This document shows positions 17,403 to 25,757 of a DNA stretch of 64,000 nucleotides, one piece after another. The notes under the pieces are model-generated. The model made no database searches and was not told the DNA's origin. It saw nothing but the letters and a program-made list of their open reading frames with translations. A program made the translations under genes and the position numbers. Positions within the stretch are counted from its first letter, which is position 1; each line of letters starts with the position of its first letter. Source of the DNA: an uncultured Lachnospiraceae bacterium (GTDB lineage Bacteria > Bacillota > Clostridia > Lachnospirales > Lachnospiraceae). The stretch is taken from NCBI GenBank assembly GCA_934394615.1, contig CAKRRJ010000001.1:1-64000 (forward strand), read 5' to 3'.

Positions 17403-18737
17403 ATGGATGAGGCACTGGTGAAGCGGGTGCTTCCGCACAGTGTGGAGGCAGAACAGTCGGTAATCGGCTCCATGTTAATGGACAAGGATGCCATCATTGC
17501 CGCATCGGAAATCATTACCGCATCGGATTTTTACCAGCAGCAGTATGGCATTATGTTTGCGTGCATGGTGGAGTTGTTCAATGAGGGTGCTCCGGTAGAC
17601 CTGATCACGCTTCAGAACCGCCTGAAGGAGAAGGATGTACCGCCGGAGGTCAGCAGCCTGGAGTTTGTGCGCGATATCATCACCACGGTGCCGACTTCCG
17701 CGAACGTAAGGTCCTACGCGAATATCGTATATGAAAAATCCGTTTTAAGAAAACTCATCAAGGTCAACGAGGAGATTGCCAACAGCTGTTATGTGGGCAA
17801 GGAATCTCTGGAGGATATTTTAGCCGGTACGGAGAAGTCCATCTTCGATCTGCTCCAGAGCAGAAATTCCGGTGAGTTTGTGCCGATCCGTCAGGTGGCA
17901 TTGAATGTTCTGGAAAAGATCGAGATCGCGTCAAAGAGCCAGGGAACGGTAACCGGTATTCCAACAGGCTTCATTGATTTGGATTACAAGACATCCGGCA
18001 TGCAGCCGTCCGATCTGGTGCTGATTGCGGCCCGTCCGTCTATGGGTAAGACTGCGTTCGTCTTAAATCTGGTAGACCACGTGGCAGTCCGCAAAGGCCT
18101 TCCGTGCATGATTTTCAGCCTGGAGATGTCCAAGGAGCAGCTGGTAAACCGTATGCTGGCTATGGAGTCCAATGTCGATGCCCAGAAACTGCGCAACGGT
18201 AATCTGACCGATTCCGACTGGGATGCCATTGTAGAAGGCATCGGAACCATTGGTAATTCCAAGATGATCATTGATGATACGCCGGGCATTTCTATTACGG
18301 AGCTGCGTTCCAAGTGCAGGAAAATGAAGCTGGAACATGGACTCAGCATGGTCATCATCGACTATCTGCAGTTAATGACGGGCAGCGGCGGTAAGAGCAA
18401 TGAGAGCCGCCAGCAGGAGATTTCTGAGATTTCCCGATCCTTAAAGGCCTTGGCCCGCGAGATCAACGCGCCGGTCATTGCCCTGTCGCAGCTTAGCCGT
18501 GCCTGTGAGACCCGTACCGATCACCGTCCAATGCTTTCAGATCTGCGTGAGTCCGGCGCGATCGAGCAGGATGCCGATGTTGTAATGTTCCTTTACCGTG
18601 ACGATTACTACAACAAAGATACGGACACTCCGAATATTGCGGAGGTTATCATAGCCAAACAGCGTAACGGCCCGATCGGAACCGTAAACCTGCTGTGGCA
18701 GCCGGAGTTCACAAAGTTTGTGAACCTTGCAAAGTAA
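17403..18737 (+). CDS. dnaB: Replicative DNA helicase DnaB
   Basis: 444 residues. The N-terminal domain begins PHSVEAEQSVIGSMLMD. A linker helix leads to the RecA-like domain with Walker A ARPSMGKTAF (about 208-217), Walker B VIIDYLQLM, the H3 loop QEISEISRSLKALARE and the arginine-finger region DLRESGAIEQDADVV. This ring helicase unwinds DNA 5'-3' at the fork and binds primase. The C-terminus WQPEFTKFVNL is typical. Last gene of the operon. Confidence 0.97.
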   Translation: MDEALVKRVLPHSVEAEQSVIGSMLMDKDAIIAASEIITASDFYQQQYGIMFACMVELFNEGAPVDLITLQNRLKEKDVPPEVSSLEFVRDIITTVPTSANVRSYANIVYEKSVLRKLIKVNEEIANSCYVGKESLEDILAGTEKSIFDLLQSRNSGEFVPIRQVALNVLEKIEIASKSQGTVTGIPTGFIDLDYKTSGMQPSDLVLIAARPSMGKTAFVLNLVDHVAVRKGLPCMIFSLEMSKEQLVNRMLAMESNVDAQKLRNGNLTDSDWDAIVEGIGTIGNSKMIIDDTPGISITELRSKCRKMKLEHGLSMVIIDYLQLMTGSGGKSNESRQQEISEISRSLKALAREINAPVIALSQLSRACETRTDHRPMLSDLRESGAIEQDADVVMFLYRDDYYNKDTDTPNIAEVIIAKQRNGPIGTVNLLWQPEFTKFVNLAK

Positions 18738-18750
18738 AAAGAACAGAAAT

Positions 18751-18795
18751 GAGAGGTTTTTCTGTATGAGAATGCAGGTGAGCCTCTCTTTTTTT
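18751..18795 (+). terminator. Terminator after dnaB
   Basis: GAGAGG (18751-18756) pairs with CCTCTC (18783-18788) with further internal pairing, then seven or more T. Confidence 0.85.
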
Positions 18796-18914
18796 GCCCC
18801 TTAAGCATAATTCTCAAGCATCGTTCATACTATTTAAGTAAGCTGTACCACAGCCGGGGATTACAATACGGCGGCGGTGTATGAAATATGGAAGGACCTT
18901 AAGGAGAGAAAAGG

Positions 18915-19781
18915 ATGGCTGAAAAACGTTACTCCATATCGCAGGCGGGCAGGCTGGTTGGAGTGGAGAATCATGTCCTTCGCTACTGGGAGGACGAGCT
19001 GCATCTGGAGATACCGCGGGACAGGAAAAATCAACGGTATTATACAAAACTGCATATTGAAATGTTTCAGAAGATCAATGAACTAAAAGAAAAGGGGTAT
19101 CAGCTGAAGGCAATTGAACCGGTGCTCAAGCGGATGCTGACGGGAGAAAAGGAGCTTGACCTGAATGAAGTTTTGCGCCAGAATGCGGCGGAGATTCTGC
19201 GGCAGGCGCGGGCAGCAAGCCAGAGGGCGGTAGAAGCGGAGCAGGATGCATTAAGTTCCGGGCAGAGTGCGGACATGCCGGGAGCGCAGGATTCCAGCGG
19301 CACAGCGCTTCTGGATCCGGAGCATGTGTACCAGTATGCCAGCGCGGATGAATCACAAACAGAGACACAGACGGAAAGCAGTAGAAATGAAGAAAGTGTG
19401 GAGATGGATATGGACGGGGAAGCAAAGGAAAGCGCATTAGCAATGACGGAAAATGAGAGCGCGGTCGTGGCGCAGCAGGAGAAACTGGAGCAGTTCCAGC
19501 AGCTGATGAACCACATCATCAGCAATGCGATCGGGCAGGCCATGCGCCAGAACAACGAGGCACTCAGCGAGGAGATCAGCCGGCAGGTGAATGACCGCAT
19601 GGTGCAGGAACTGGAATATATGATGCGGATCAGCGATGAAAAAGAGGAAGAACGGTTTAAGGCGCTGGATGAGACTTTGCGGGCGCATCAGCGGGAGAAT
19701 AAAGGGAAGGCAGAGGCAGCTGCCGCCAGGATGCCGTTTTTCCGCAAAAAGAAATTCGGGCGGAACGGAAAGAAATTATAA
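18915..19781 (+). CDS. MerR-type HTH protein with long coiled coil, RacA-like layout
   Basis: 288 residues. The N-terminal MerR winged helix (about 4-72: YSISQAGRLVGVENHVLRYW, then NQRYYTKLHIEMF) is followed by a Gln/Ala/Glu-rich coiled coil (about 85-270) and a basic end (MPFFRKKKFGRNGKKL). No metal- or drug-binding domain follows the HTH, so it is not a classical MerR sensor. HTH plus coiled coil plus basic or amphipathic end is the layout of RacA, which tethers the chromosome origin to the cell pole. That role is inference only. ATG after AAGGAGAGAAAAGG; monocistronic. Confidence 0.7.
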   Translation: MAEKRYSISQAGRLVGVENHVLRYWEDELHLEIPRDRKNQRYYTKLHIEMFQKINELKEKGYQLKAIEPVLKRMLTGEKELDLNEVLRQNAAEILRQARAASQRAVEAEQDALSSGQSADMPGAQDSSGTALLDPEHVYQYASADESQTETQTESSRNEESVEMDMDGEAKESALAMTENESAVVAQQEKLEQFQQLMNHIISNAIGQAMRQNNEALSEEISRQVNDRMVQELEYMMRISDEKEEERFKALDETLRAHQRENKGKAEAAAARMPFFRKKKFGRNGKKL

Positions 19782-19824
19782 TCAGCGGACGCGCCACTGG
19801 CGCCTCCTCGATATGCATGGCAAT

Positions 19825-19868
19825 AAAAAAGAGTGTGGGGACGATTGCTCGTTTTCACACTCTTTTTT
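19825..19868. terminator. Bidirectional terminator between the MerR-like gene and DUF1858
   Basis: A 13-bp perfect stem (19825-19837 with 19856-19868) with A-run and T-run on opposite arms serves both converging genes. Confidence 0.9.
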
Positions 19869-19887
19869 GTATGCGTTTCCGCATTTA

Positions 19888-20088
19888 TTATTTATCAGCC
19901 AGGATTTCATTGATGCCGTTTACCAGTGCATCACAATCAATACCATGAACCATGCATGCCTCTTCCAAAGACTCAGCCTGAGAAGACGGGCAGCCCAGGC
20001 AATGCATACCTGCACGCATTAAAATCGGGGCAATCAGATCGCTCTTCTGAAGCAGCTCGCCGATTAACATATCTTTACTGATCTGCAT
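19888..20088 (-). CDS. DUF1858 domain small protein
   Basis: 66 residues, all DUF1858: [13 protein letters not shown], then the core [18 protein letters not shown] with a CxxC pair, and a C-terminal helix ending in INEILADK. The family is linked to hybrid-cluster and Fe-S redox proteins; whether this cysteine pair binds iron or acts as a thiol switch is not known. AAGGAGG precedes the ATG. It is divergent from the pyruvate formate-lyase genes and shares a regulatory region with them. Confidence 0.9.
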   Translation of the reverse strand: MQISKDMLIGELLQKSDLIAPILMRAGMHCLGCPSSQAESLEEACMVHGIDCDALVNGINEILADK

Positions 20089-20122
20089 GTTAAATTCCTC
20101 CTTCTTGGATATACTACACTAC

Positions 20123-20151
20123 ACTATAATACTTTTCACCCAAATACGCAA
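20123..20151 (-). promoter_or_regulatory. Promoter of the DUF1858 gene
   Basis: On the minus strand, TTGCGT (20151-20146), 17 nt and TATAGT (20128-20123). Confidence 0.65.
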
Positions 20152-20221
20152 GTAATAGTTACAGTTCACAGGTAGGAATTTTCTGAACTGAAAATTCCGT
20201 ATGATACAGTGATGGCAGCAG

Positions 20222-20290
20222 ATTTTGCCGATTTGGAATGCGAAGCATCGGCAAAATCCCGTTACTGTTTGCACAACGTGTGAACAGTAA
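20222..20290 (+). repeat. Dispersed repeat copy B with two stem-loops, upstream of pflB
   Basis: First stem: a perfect 11-bp inverted repeat (20222-20232 with 20247-20257). Second stem: TTACTGTT (20262-20269), bulge TG, CACA, loop ACG, TGTG, AACAGTAA (20283-20290). 20244-20289 matches 14765-14810. It ends 33 nt before the pyruvate formate-lyase start, so it probably lies in the leader mRNA. Confidence 0.75.
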
Positions 20291-20323
20291 CGAGTAATAT
20301 TCATAAAACAGGAGGCAGCAGGC

Positions 20324-22375
20324 ATGAAAAATGAATGGCGGAACTTTCAGACCGGAGGCTGGGAACAGGGAATCCATGTGCGTGATTTTATCCAGAAAAA
20401 TTACATTCCTTACGATGGAGATGATTCTTTTCTGGAGGGGCCGACAGAAAATACAGAGGCCCTCTGGAATCAGGTGATGGAATTGAACCGCAGGGAGCAG
20501 GAGGCGGGAGGTGTCCTTGACATGGATACGAAGATCATTTCCACGATCACATCCCACGGCCCGGGTTATCTGGACAAAGAAAAAGAAACTATTGTAGGAT
20601 TTCAGACAGACAAGCCCTTCAAGCGCGCCCTTCAGCCCTATGGCGGCATTCGCATGGCGGTGAAAGCCTGCGCGGATAACGGATTTGAGACAGACCCTGA
20701 GGTCGTGGAGTTCTTTACGAAGTACCGCAAAACCCACAACGCCGGTGTTTTCGATGCTTATACGCCGGAGATGCGGGCCTGCCGCTCCAGCCACATCATT
20801 ACCGGTCTGCCGGATGCTTATGGGCGCGGGCGGATCATTGGCGATTACCGCCGTGTGGCTTTGTACGGCGTGGACCGCCTGATCAAAGACAAGGAAGCGC
20901 AGAAAGCAGCAACGTCCTGTATTATGGAGGCAGAAATTATCCGTGACCGGGAGGAATACTCGGAACAGATTCGGGCTTTGCAGGAATTAAAGGAGCTGGG
21001 AAACATTTATGGGTTTGATCTTTCGCGTCCGGCGGCTGATGTCCGTGAGGCTATTCAGTGGCTCTATTTTGGTTATCTGGCTGCCATTAAGGAACAGAAT
21101 GGTGCAGCCATGTCTCTGGGACGCACTTCCACATTTCTTGATATTTACGCGGAGCGGGATTTAAAAGAAGGCCGTTATACGGAACGCCAGATTCAGGAGT
21201 TTGTGGATCATTTTATTATGAAGCTGCGTCTGGTAAAATTTGCGCGCACACCGGAATACAACGCACTTTTTTCCGGTGATCCTACCTGGGTTACAGAATC
21301 CATCGGAGGTGTGGGGCTGGATGGCCGCCACATGGTCACGAAAATGTCATTCCGTTATCTGCACACCCTGAAAAATCTCGGCACCGCTCCGGAGCCGAAT
21401 TTAACCGTGCTGTGGTCCGTACGGCTCCCGGAACCGTTTAAACGCTTCTGCGCGAAGACATCCATCGAATCTTCCTCGGTCCAGTACGAAAACGATGATC
21501 TCATGCGCGTGACCCACGGGGATGATTACGCCATTGCCTGCTGTGTCTCTTCCATGCGGGTTGGCAAAGAAATGCAGTTTTTTGGTGCCCGGGCGAATCT
21601 GGCAAAATGCCTGCTATATGCGATCAACGGCGGCGTGGACGAACTGAGTAAAAAGCAGATCGGACCGAAATACCGCCCCATTACTTCAGAATATCTGGAT
21701 TACGAGGAGGTTATGGAGCGGTATCGGGATATGATGCGGTGGCTGGCGGGTGTCTATGTGAACAGCTTAAACATCATTCACTATATGCACGACAAATATT
21801 CCTATGAGCGGCTGCAGATGGCGCTCCACGACCAGCATGTGACCCGCTGGTTTGCGACAGGCATTGCCGGGCTTTCCGTGGTGGCGGATTCCCTGTCTGC
21901 CATCCGGTACGCAAAAGTCCGGGTGATCCGCGATGAAGACGGCATTGCCACAGATTATGAGGTAGATGGTGACTTCCCGAAGTACGGCAATGATGATGAC
22001 CGGGCCGATCAGATCGCGGTGGAGATCCTGCATACGTTTATGGGCTATATCAAACAGAATCACTGTTACCGCGGCAGTATCCCGACGACTTCGGTTCTGA
22101 CCATCACGTCCAACGTAGTTTACGGCAAAAATACCGGCTCCACTCCGGATGGACGAAAGGCGGGGCAGGCTTTTGCGCCGGGAGCGAACCCTATGCATCG
22201 CCGTGATACCCATGGGGCTGTGGCTTCCCTGGCTTCGGTAGCCAAGCTGCCCTTTATGGATGCCCAGGATGGCATTTCCAATACGTTCTCCATTATCCCG
22301 GGGGCGCTGGGAAAGGAAGATGCCATTTTCCTGGGGGACCTGGATGTGAGACTGGAATGCGAAAACAATTTATAA
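20324..22375 (+). CDS. pflB: Pyruvate formate-lyase, catalytic part lacking its glycyl-radical domain
   Basis: 683 residues that follow formate C-acetyltransferase from the N-terminus. The active-site pair IACCVS gives Cys406-Cys407, preceded by [11 protein letters not shown] and followed by [22 protein letters not shown]. It cleaves pyruvate plus CoA to acetyl-CoA and formate. The chain stops shortly after [17 protein letters not shown], where full-length enzymes (about 740-750 residues) continue into the radical domain. The missing part is the next gene, in the same reading frame after one TAA that overlaps AAGGAGG. Either a true two-subunit enzyme or a nonsense allele rescued by reinitiation; the placed ribosome site favours the former. 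Confidence 0.9.
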   Translation: MKNEWRNFQTGGWEQGIHVRDFIQKNYIPYDGDDSFLEGPTENTEALWNQVMELNRREQEAGGVLDMDTKIISTITSHGPGYLDKEKETIVGFQTDKPFKRALQPYGGIRMAVKACADNGFETDPEVVEFFTKYRKTHNAGVFDAYTPEMRACRSSHIITGLPDAYGRGRIIGDYRRVALYGVDRLIKDKEAQKAATSCIMEAEIIRDREEYSEQIRALQELKELGNIYGFDLSRPAADVREAIQWLYFGYLAAIKEQNGAAMSLGRTSTFLDIYAERDLKEGRYTERQIQEFVDHFIMKLRLVKFARTPEYNALFSGDPTWVTESIGGVGLDGRHMVTKMSFRYLHTLKNLGTAPEPNLTVLWSVRLPEPFKRFCAKTSIESSSVQYENDDLMRVTHGDDYAIACCVSSMRVGKEMQFFGARANLAKCLLYAINGGVDELSKKQIGPKYRPITSEYLDYEEVMERYRDMMRWLAGVYVNSLNIIHYMHDKYSYERLQMALHDQHVTRWFATGIAGLSVVADSLSAIRYAKVRVIRDEDGIATDYEVDGDFPKYGNDDDRADQIAVEILHTFMGYIKQNHCYRGSIPTTSVLTITSNVVYGKNTGSTPDGRKAGQAFAPGANPMHRRDTHGAVASLASVAKLPFMDAQDGISNTFSIIPGALGKEDAIFLGDLDVRLECENNL

Positions 22376-22387
22376 GGAGGATTATTT

Positions 22388-22633
22388 ATGGCACAGGCAA
22401 GTGAAGCACAGATCGACAACCTTGTTTCTTTATTAGACGGTTACGTGGAGAAAGGCGGACATCATTTAAATGTGAATGTCTTCACGAAGGAAACCTTACT
22501 GGATGCACAGGCGCACCCGGAGAAATATCCGCAGCTTACCGTGCGGGTTTCCGGCTACGCTGTGAACTTTACAAAACTGACGAAAGAGCAGCAGGACGAG
22601 GTGATCTCCCGCACCTTTCATGATTCCATCTGA
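22388..22633 (+). CDS. Separate glycyl-radical domain of pyruvate formate-lyase, GrcA-like
   Basis: 81 residues equal to the C-terminus of Pfl[22 protein letters not shown], then [18 protein letters not shown], whose Gly56 in RVSGYA carries the radical, ending RTFHDSI. In E. coli the free homologue GrcA (YfiD) is a spare part that repairs oxygen-cleaved PflB. Here the large subunit has no glycine of its own, so this peptide should be required for activity. AGGAGG and a 7-nt spacer precede the ATG, 12 nt after the large-subunit stop and in the same frame. It ends 2 nt before the activase start. Confidence 0.9.
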   Translation: MAQASEAQIDNLVSLLDGYVEKGGHHLNVNVFTKETLLDAQAHPEKYPQLTVRVSGYAVNFTKLTKEQQDEVISRTFHDSI

Positions 22634-22635
22634 CT

Positions 22636-23451
22636 ATGATGGCCGGACGCATTCATTCCATCGAAACCTTTGGAACCGTGGACGGACCGGGCATCCGTCT
22701 GGTGGTATTTCTGCAGGGATGTCTGCTGCGGTGTCTGTACTGCCACAACCCGGATACCTGGAAGCAGTCCGGTGGCACAGAGATGACGGCGGAGCAGATT
22801 CTGGAGCTGTACGAAAAGAACCGGAGTTTCTATTCCCATGGGGGTATCACGGCCACCGGCGGGGAACCGCTTTTGCAGATGGAATTTGTCACGGAACTTT
22901 TTGAGGAGGCAGCCCGGCGGGGGATTCATACCTGTCTGGATACCTCCGGGATCACGTTTCCGGTGAGCGGGAGAGAGGCGGTGAATACCGATCGTGTTTC
23001 TGCTACGGCAGCAGGAACTAGCGCAGATTACAGCAGCAGACTTCAGCAGTTTGACCGGCTGACAGCCGTTACAGATCTGGTTATGCTGGATATCAAACAC
23101 ATTGACCCGGAGGGACACAAAAAGCTGACCGGCCAGTCCCTGGATCCGGTTCTTGCTTTTGCCCGTTATCTGGAGAAACGAGGGGTTCCGGTCTGGATCC
23201 GCCATGTGGTGGTGCCAGGTATTACCCAGAATCGGGAGCAGCTTTACCGGCTTGGGTGTTTCATCGGTTCTCTGCACAATGTGACAGCACTGGATGTGCT
23301 TCCTTACCATGACATGGGAAAGGCGAAATACCTGGAACTTGGCATGAAGTACGCTTTGAAAAATACACTTCCGTTATCTCAGGAAGAAGCGCTCGAGGCC
23401 CGTCGGATCATTCTTCAGGGCATTTGTGCAGTTCATACAAAAACTTGTTGA
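22636..23451 (+). CDS. pflA: Pyruvate formate-lyase activating enzyme
   Basis: 271-residue radical SAM protein. IHSIETFGTVDGPGIR opens the fold, and the cluster cysteines are in GCLLRCLYCHNPDTW (CxxxCxxC, about residues 31-38). ATGGEPLLQ and DLVMLDIKH are the SAM-binding strands. It abstracts hydrogen from the glycine of the lyase. It is about 25 residues longer than E. coli PflA because of an insertion around residues 110-138 (Ser/Thr/Ala-rich, SATAAGTSADYSSR). No clear ribosome site: translation is probably coupled to the radical-domain gene that ends 2 nt upstream. A second ATG is at 22639. Confidence 0.93.
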   Translation: MMAGRIHSIETFGTVDGPGIRLVVFLQGCLLRCLYCHNPDTWKQSGGTEMTAEQILELYEKNRSFYSHGGITATGGEPLLQMEFVTELFEEAARRGIHTCLDTSGITFPVSGREAVNTDRVSATAAGTSADYSSRLQQFDRLTAVTDLVMLDIKHIDPEGHKKLTGQSLDPVLAFARYLEKRGVPVWIRHVVVPGITQNREQLYRLGCFIGSLHNVTALDVLPYHDMGKAKYLELGMKYALKNTLPLSQEEALEARRIILQGICAVHTKTC

Positions 23452-23567
23452 GAATTTTATTCATTATAACTAATTCATAGTAGTTTTCTAGGAATTATTT
23501 TTGAATAGTTACCTAAAGCTAACCGCATATTGTACCTCATTTTATTCAAAAGTGCAATATTTTCCTC

Positions 23568-23596
23568 TTGAATATTTTTTAAATATAGTATACAAT
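23568..23596 (+). promoter_or_regulatory. Promoter of the ferredoxin gene
   Basis: TTGAAT (23568-23573), 17 nt and TACAAT (23591-23596) in an AT-rich region with no other recognisable content (23452-23567). Confidence 0.7.
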
Positions 23597-23640
23597 GATG
23601 TCATCGAGATGATTATAGAATATTTAAGGAGGATATTATC

Positions 23641-23811
23641 ATGGCATATGTAATTTCTGATTCTTGTGTTAGTTGCGGTACCTGCGAGAGCGAGTGCCCG
23701 GTAAGCGCTATTTCTCAGGGAGATAGCCAGTATGTGATTGACGCTGATGCTTGCATCTCCTGCGGTACCTGTGCAGGTGTTTGCCCGACCGGCGCTATCA
23801 ACGAGGGTTAA
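23641..23811 (+). CDS. Clostridial-type 2[4Fe-4S] ferredoxin
   Basis: 56 residues, from ATG after AAGGAGGATATTATC. Two CxxCxxCxxxCP motifs (SCVSCGTCESECPVSA and ACISCGTCAGVCPTGA) bind two [4Fe-4S] clusters in an internally duplicated fold. It is a low-potential electron carrier for pyruvate or hydrogen metabolism. It could supply electrons to the radical SAM activase upstream, but it has its own promoter and terminator, so this link is inference. Confidence 0.97.
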   Translation: MAYVISDSCVSCGTCESECPVSAISQGDSQYVIDADACISCGTCAGVCPTGAINEG

Positions 23812-23828
23812 TTAAAACACAAATCATC

Positions 23829-23870
23829 AAATGCCTCTTCTGTATTTGCGGTACAGAAGAGGCATTTTTT
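23829..23870 (+). terminator. Terminator after the ferredoxin gene
   Basis: A 16-bp near-perfect stem (23829-23844 with 23851-23866) followed by T. Confidence 0.93.
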
Positions 23871-23943
23871 GTTGCCATAATAACATAAAACAGATATTTT
23901 ATAGTTACAGATAGACAATTGCAGCCACGAAAGGAGTTTCCTC

Positions 23944-24660
23944 ATGACAAAGAAAAAACCGATGATCGCGCTTACCCCATACTTCAACATAGAGCGTGAT
24001 GAACCCTACATGCGTCCGGCTTACTTAAGAGCGATCCGTGCAGCCGGCGGTACTCCGCTGATTCTTCCGCTGGATCTGGAAGAAGATGATCTTCAGCAGA
24101 TCGTGGATACGTTTGATGGCTTTCTGTTTACCGGCGGCCCGGATATCCATCCTTTTTATTTTGGAGAGGAAACACAGGCAAACTGCGGAAATGTCTGCCC
24201 GCGGCGTGACCGTATGGAAATGATGCTGTTAAAGCTGGTGATGAAAACCGGAAAACCTGTTTTTGGCATCTGCCGCGGCATTCAGTTATTGAATGTGGCT
24301 CTGGGCGGCGATATCTATCAGGACATTCCAAGCCAGTTTCCGCAGGATTTCCCGATTGCCCATGTCCAGCCATTTGATTATGTGATCCCATCCCATAAGG
24401 TGGAGGTGGTTCCGGGAACGCTTCTGGAGCGCCTTACCGGCTGCAAGACGCTAAATGTTAACAGCATGCATCATCAGGCATGCCGGAAGATTGCCCCGGG
24501 GCTTGTGGCATGCGGTTATGCCTCCGGCGGACTTACTGAGGCCATAGAGAAACCGGACTATCCATTCTTTCTGGGAGTCCAGTGGCATCCGGAATATTTA
24601 TGGGAACAGGATCCGGCTATAAAACAGATATTTGAGGCATTTGTAAATGCGGCCCGTTGA
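23944..24660 (+). CDS. Class I glutamine amidotransferase-like peptidase C26 (gamma-glutamyl hydrolase family)
   Basis: 238 residues in the PuuD/peptidase C26 group. FLFTGGPDIHPFYFGEE is the family-specific oxyanion region. PVFGICRGIQLLNVALGG carries the nucleophile Cys, and GVQWHPE the catalytic His-Glu pair; VNSMHHQ is also conserved. Members hydrolyse gamma-glutamyl bonds, such as gamma-glutamyl-GABA or folate polyglutamates. No putrescine genes are nearby, so the substrate is open. AAAGGAG precedes the ATG. Confidence 0.9.
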   Translation: MTKKKPMIALTPYFNIERDEPYMRPAYLRAIRAAGGTPLILPLDLEEDDLQQIVDTFDGFLFTGGPDIHPFYFGEETQANCGNVCPRRDRMEMMLLKLVMKTGKPVFGICRGIQLLNVALGGDIYQDIPSQFPQDFPIAHVQPFDYVIPSHKVEVVPGTLLERLTGCKTLNVNSMHHQACRKIAPGLVACGYASGGLTEAIEKPDYPFFLGVQWHPEYLWEQDPAIKQIFEAFVNAAR

Positions 24661-24674
24661 TTTTTTCTGGAAAT

Positions 24675-24718
24675 AGCAAAAGGCTGTGAGACTTTGGTTG
24701 GTCTCACAGCCTTTTGCT
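24675..24718. terminator. Bidirectional terminator between the C26 peptidase and mecA
   Basis: An 18-bp perfect stem (24675-24692 with 24701-24718) with an 8-nt loop; the two genes converge on it. Confidence 0.9.
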
Positions 24719-24737
24719 GTTTCTGAATGTGCAGACA

Positions 24738-25517
24738 TCAGATCAGTGCAAGTTTCTGCAGAGCATCAGCTCCAATGATGACTTCATAATGCTCCTGATA
24801 GTAGGCCTCGCCGGCGGCGTCTGTCCGGATCTTTTCGCCGTACTCTGCAAGCAGATTGCAGATGCGGCTGAAAACGACCGGATCTGCGGATTCGTTGGAA
24901 AGAACCAGATAATACTGGCTGGTTCCAGGTTTCTTGTAGAGCTTGCTCGGTACAGTGCCAAGGGATTCGGATGCTTTTGCGGCATCGGAAATCTGATCCA
25001 GGGTGCTGAACCGGTAAATGCGGGTCTGAAGGACCGGAGCGCCGTCTGAGGAACCGCCGGAAGCAGTTCCGGTATCCGGAGTCTGCAGGGCGGTGCCATC
25101 GGCATTGCCAGATGGATTCTGACCATTCATGGCAAGCATGTTCTGCTTGAACAGTTCCATAAGGCCATCTGCGCCCTCAAGCAGTTCATTTGCAAGACCT
25201 CCCCAGAGATTTTCCGATCCGTCCTCGGAGAGCGGGGAGAACTTGGAAAAGCGGGTGTCCAGCTCCTCAGGGTCCTCTATCTTGGTGATGACGAGCATCA
25301 CGCTTTCACCGGAAAGTGGAATAGCTTCCACCATCAGCGGAATATCTTCAGCGTCAAAGCCAACTTCATTGGAGGCCTTCTGAATCATCTCACGAAACAA
25401 GCCGCGGGCTTTTTCGCTTCCATAGGCGAGCTCACCCAGATTTAAATTGCGGGAACTGAGGTCAGAACTGGTCAGCGTGCAGCGAATTTGGTTTTCATTG
25501 ATTCGTTCAATTTTCAT
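24738..25517 (-). CDS. mecA: MecA-type ClpC adaptor protein
   Basis: 259 residues. The N-terminal substrate-binding domain starts MKIERINENQIRCTLTSSDL (about 1-80). An acidic, then Gly/Ser-rich linker (about 115-165) leads to the C-terminal domain that loads ClpC (about 170-259, RIYRFSTLDQISDAAK onward). In B. subtilis MecA recruits ComK and aggregated proteins to ClpCP; the targets here are unknown. The long linker is slightly above the usual size. AAAGGAGTGATCTT precedes the ATG. Monocistronic. Confidence 0.88.
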   Translation of the reverse strand: MKIERINENQIRCTLTSSDLSSRNLNLGELAYGSEKARGLFREMIQKASNEVGFDAEDIPLMVEAIPLSGESVMLVITKIEDPEELDTRFSKFSPLSEDGSENLWGGLANELLEGADGLMELFKQNMLAMNGQNPSGNADGTALQTPDTGTASGGSSDGAPVLQTRIYRFSTLDQISDAAKASESLGTVPSKLYKKPGTSQYYLVLSNESADPVVFSRICNLLAEYGEKIRTDAAGEAYYQEHYEVIIGADALQKLALI

Positions 25518-25581
25518 AAGATCACTCCTTTCGATGTGAAATAACAGGCATACAGAAAAAAGAATCTGTTTCCCTATTCTA

Positions 25582-25611
25582 ATTATAGTATAGAATACGG
25601 TGAAATATCAA
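25582..25611 (-). promoter_or_regulatory. Promoter of mecA
   Basis: On the minus strand, TTGATA (25611-25606), 18 nt and TATAAT (25587-25582). Confidence 0.7.
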
Positions 25612-25689
25612 TTCCTATGTGAAAATTTTAGGAATTGTTAAGAAAACCCTGACTGTAAAAACTTTGTCGAACCTTGTAGCCTGAATTTC

Positions 25690-25719
25690 TTGTCATATTT
25701 CATATAGCGGTATTACAAT
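25690..25719 (+). promoter_or_regulatory. Promoter of the kinase/MinD-like operon
   Basis: TTGTCA (25690-25695), 18 nt and TACAAT (25714-25719). Confidence 0.6.
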
Positions 25720-25757
25720 GGGTGCACAGAGACAAATAAAAAAAGGAGGTGCACAAT

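Noticed and set aside
18915-19781. Calling the MerR-type protein a drug- or metal-responsive activator
   Set aside because: No effector-binding domain or metal cysteines follow the HTH; most of the protein is coiled coil.
14761-20794. Minus-strand open frames sharing the peptide LLFTRCAN near 14.8 and 20.3 kb
   Set aside because: The shared peptide is only the translation of the 46-bp non-coding repeat; neither frame has a ribosome site and both are antisense to firm genes.
22373-22390. Read-through or recoding of the stop between the two pyruvate formate-lyase parts
   Set aside because: The stop is TAA, not TGA or TAG, so selenocysteine and pyrrolysine do not apply; the overlapping AGGAGG and ATG explain separate translation better.
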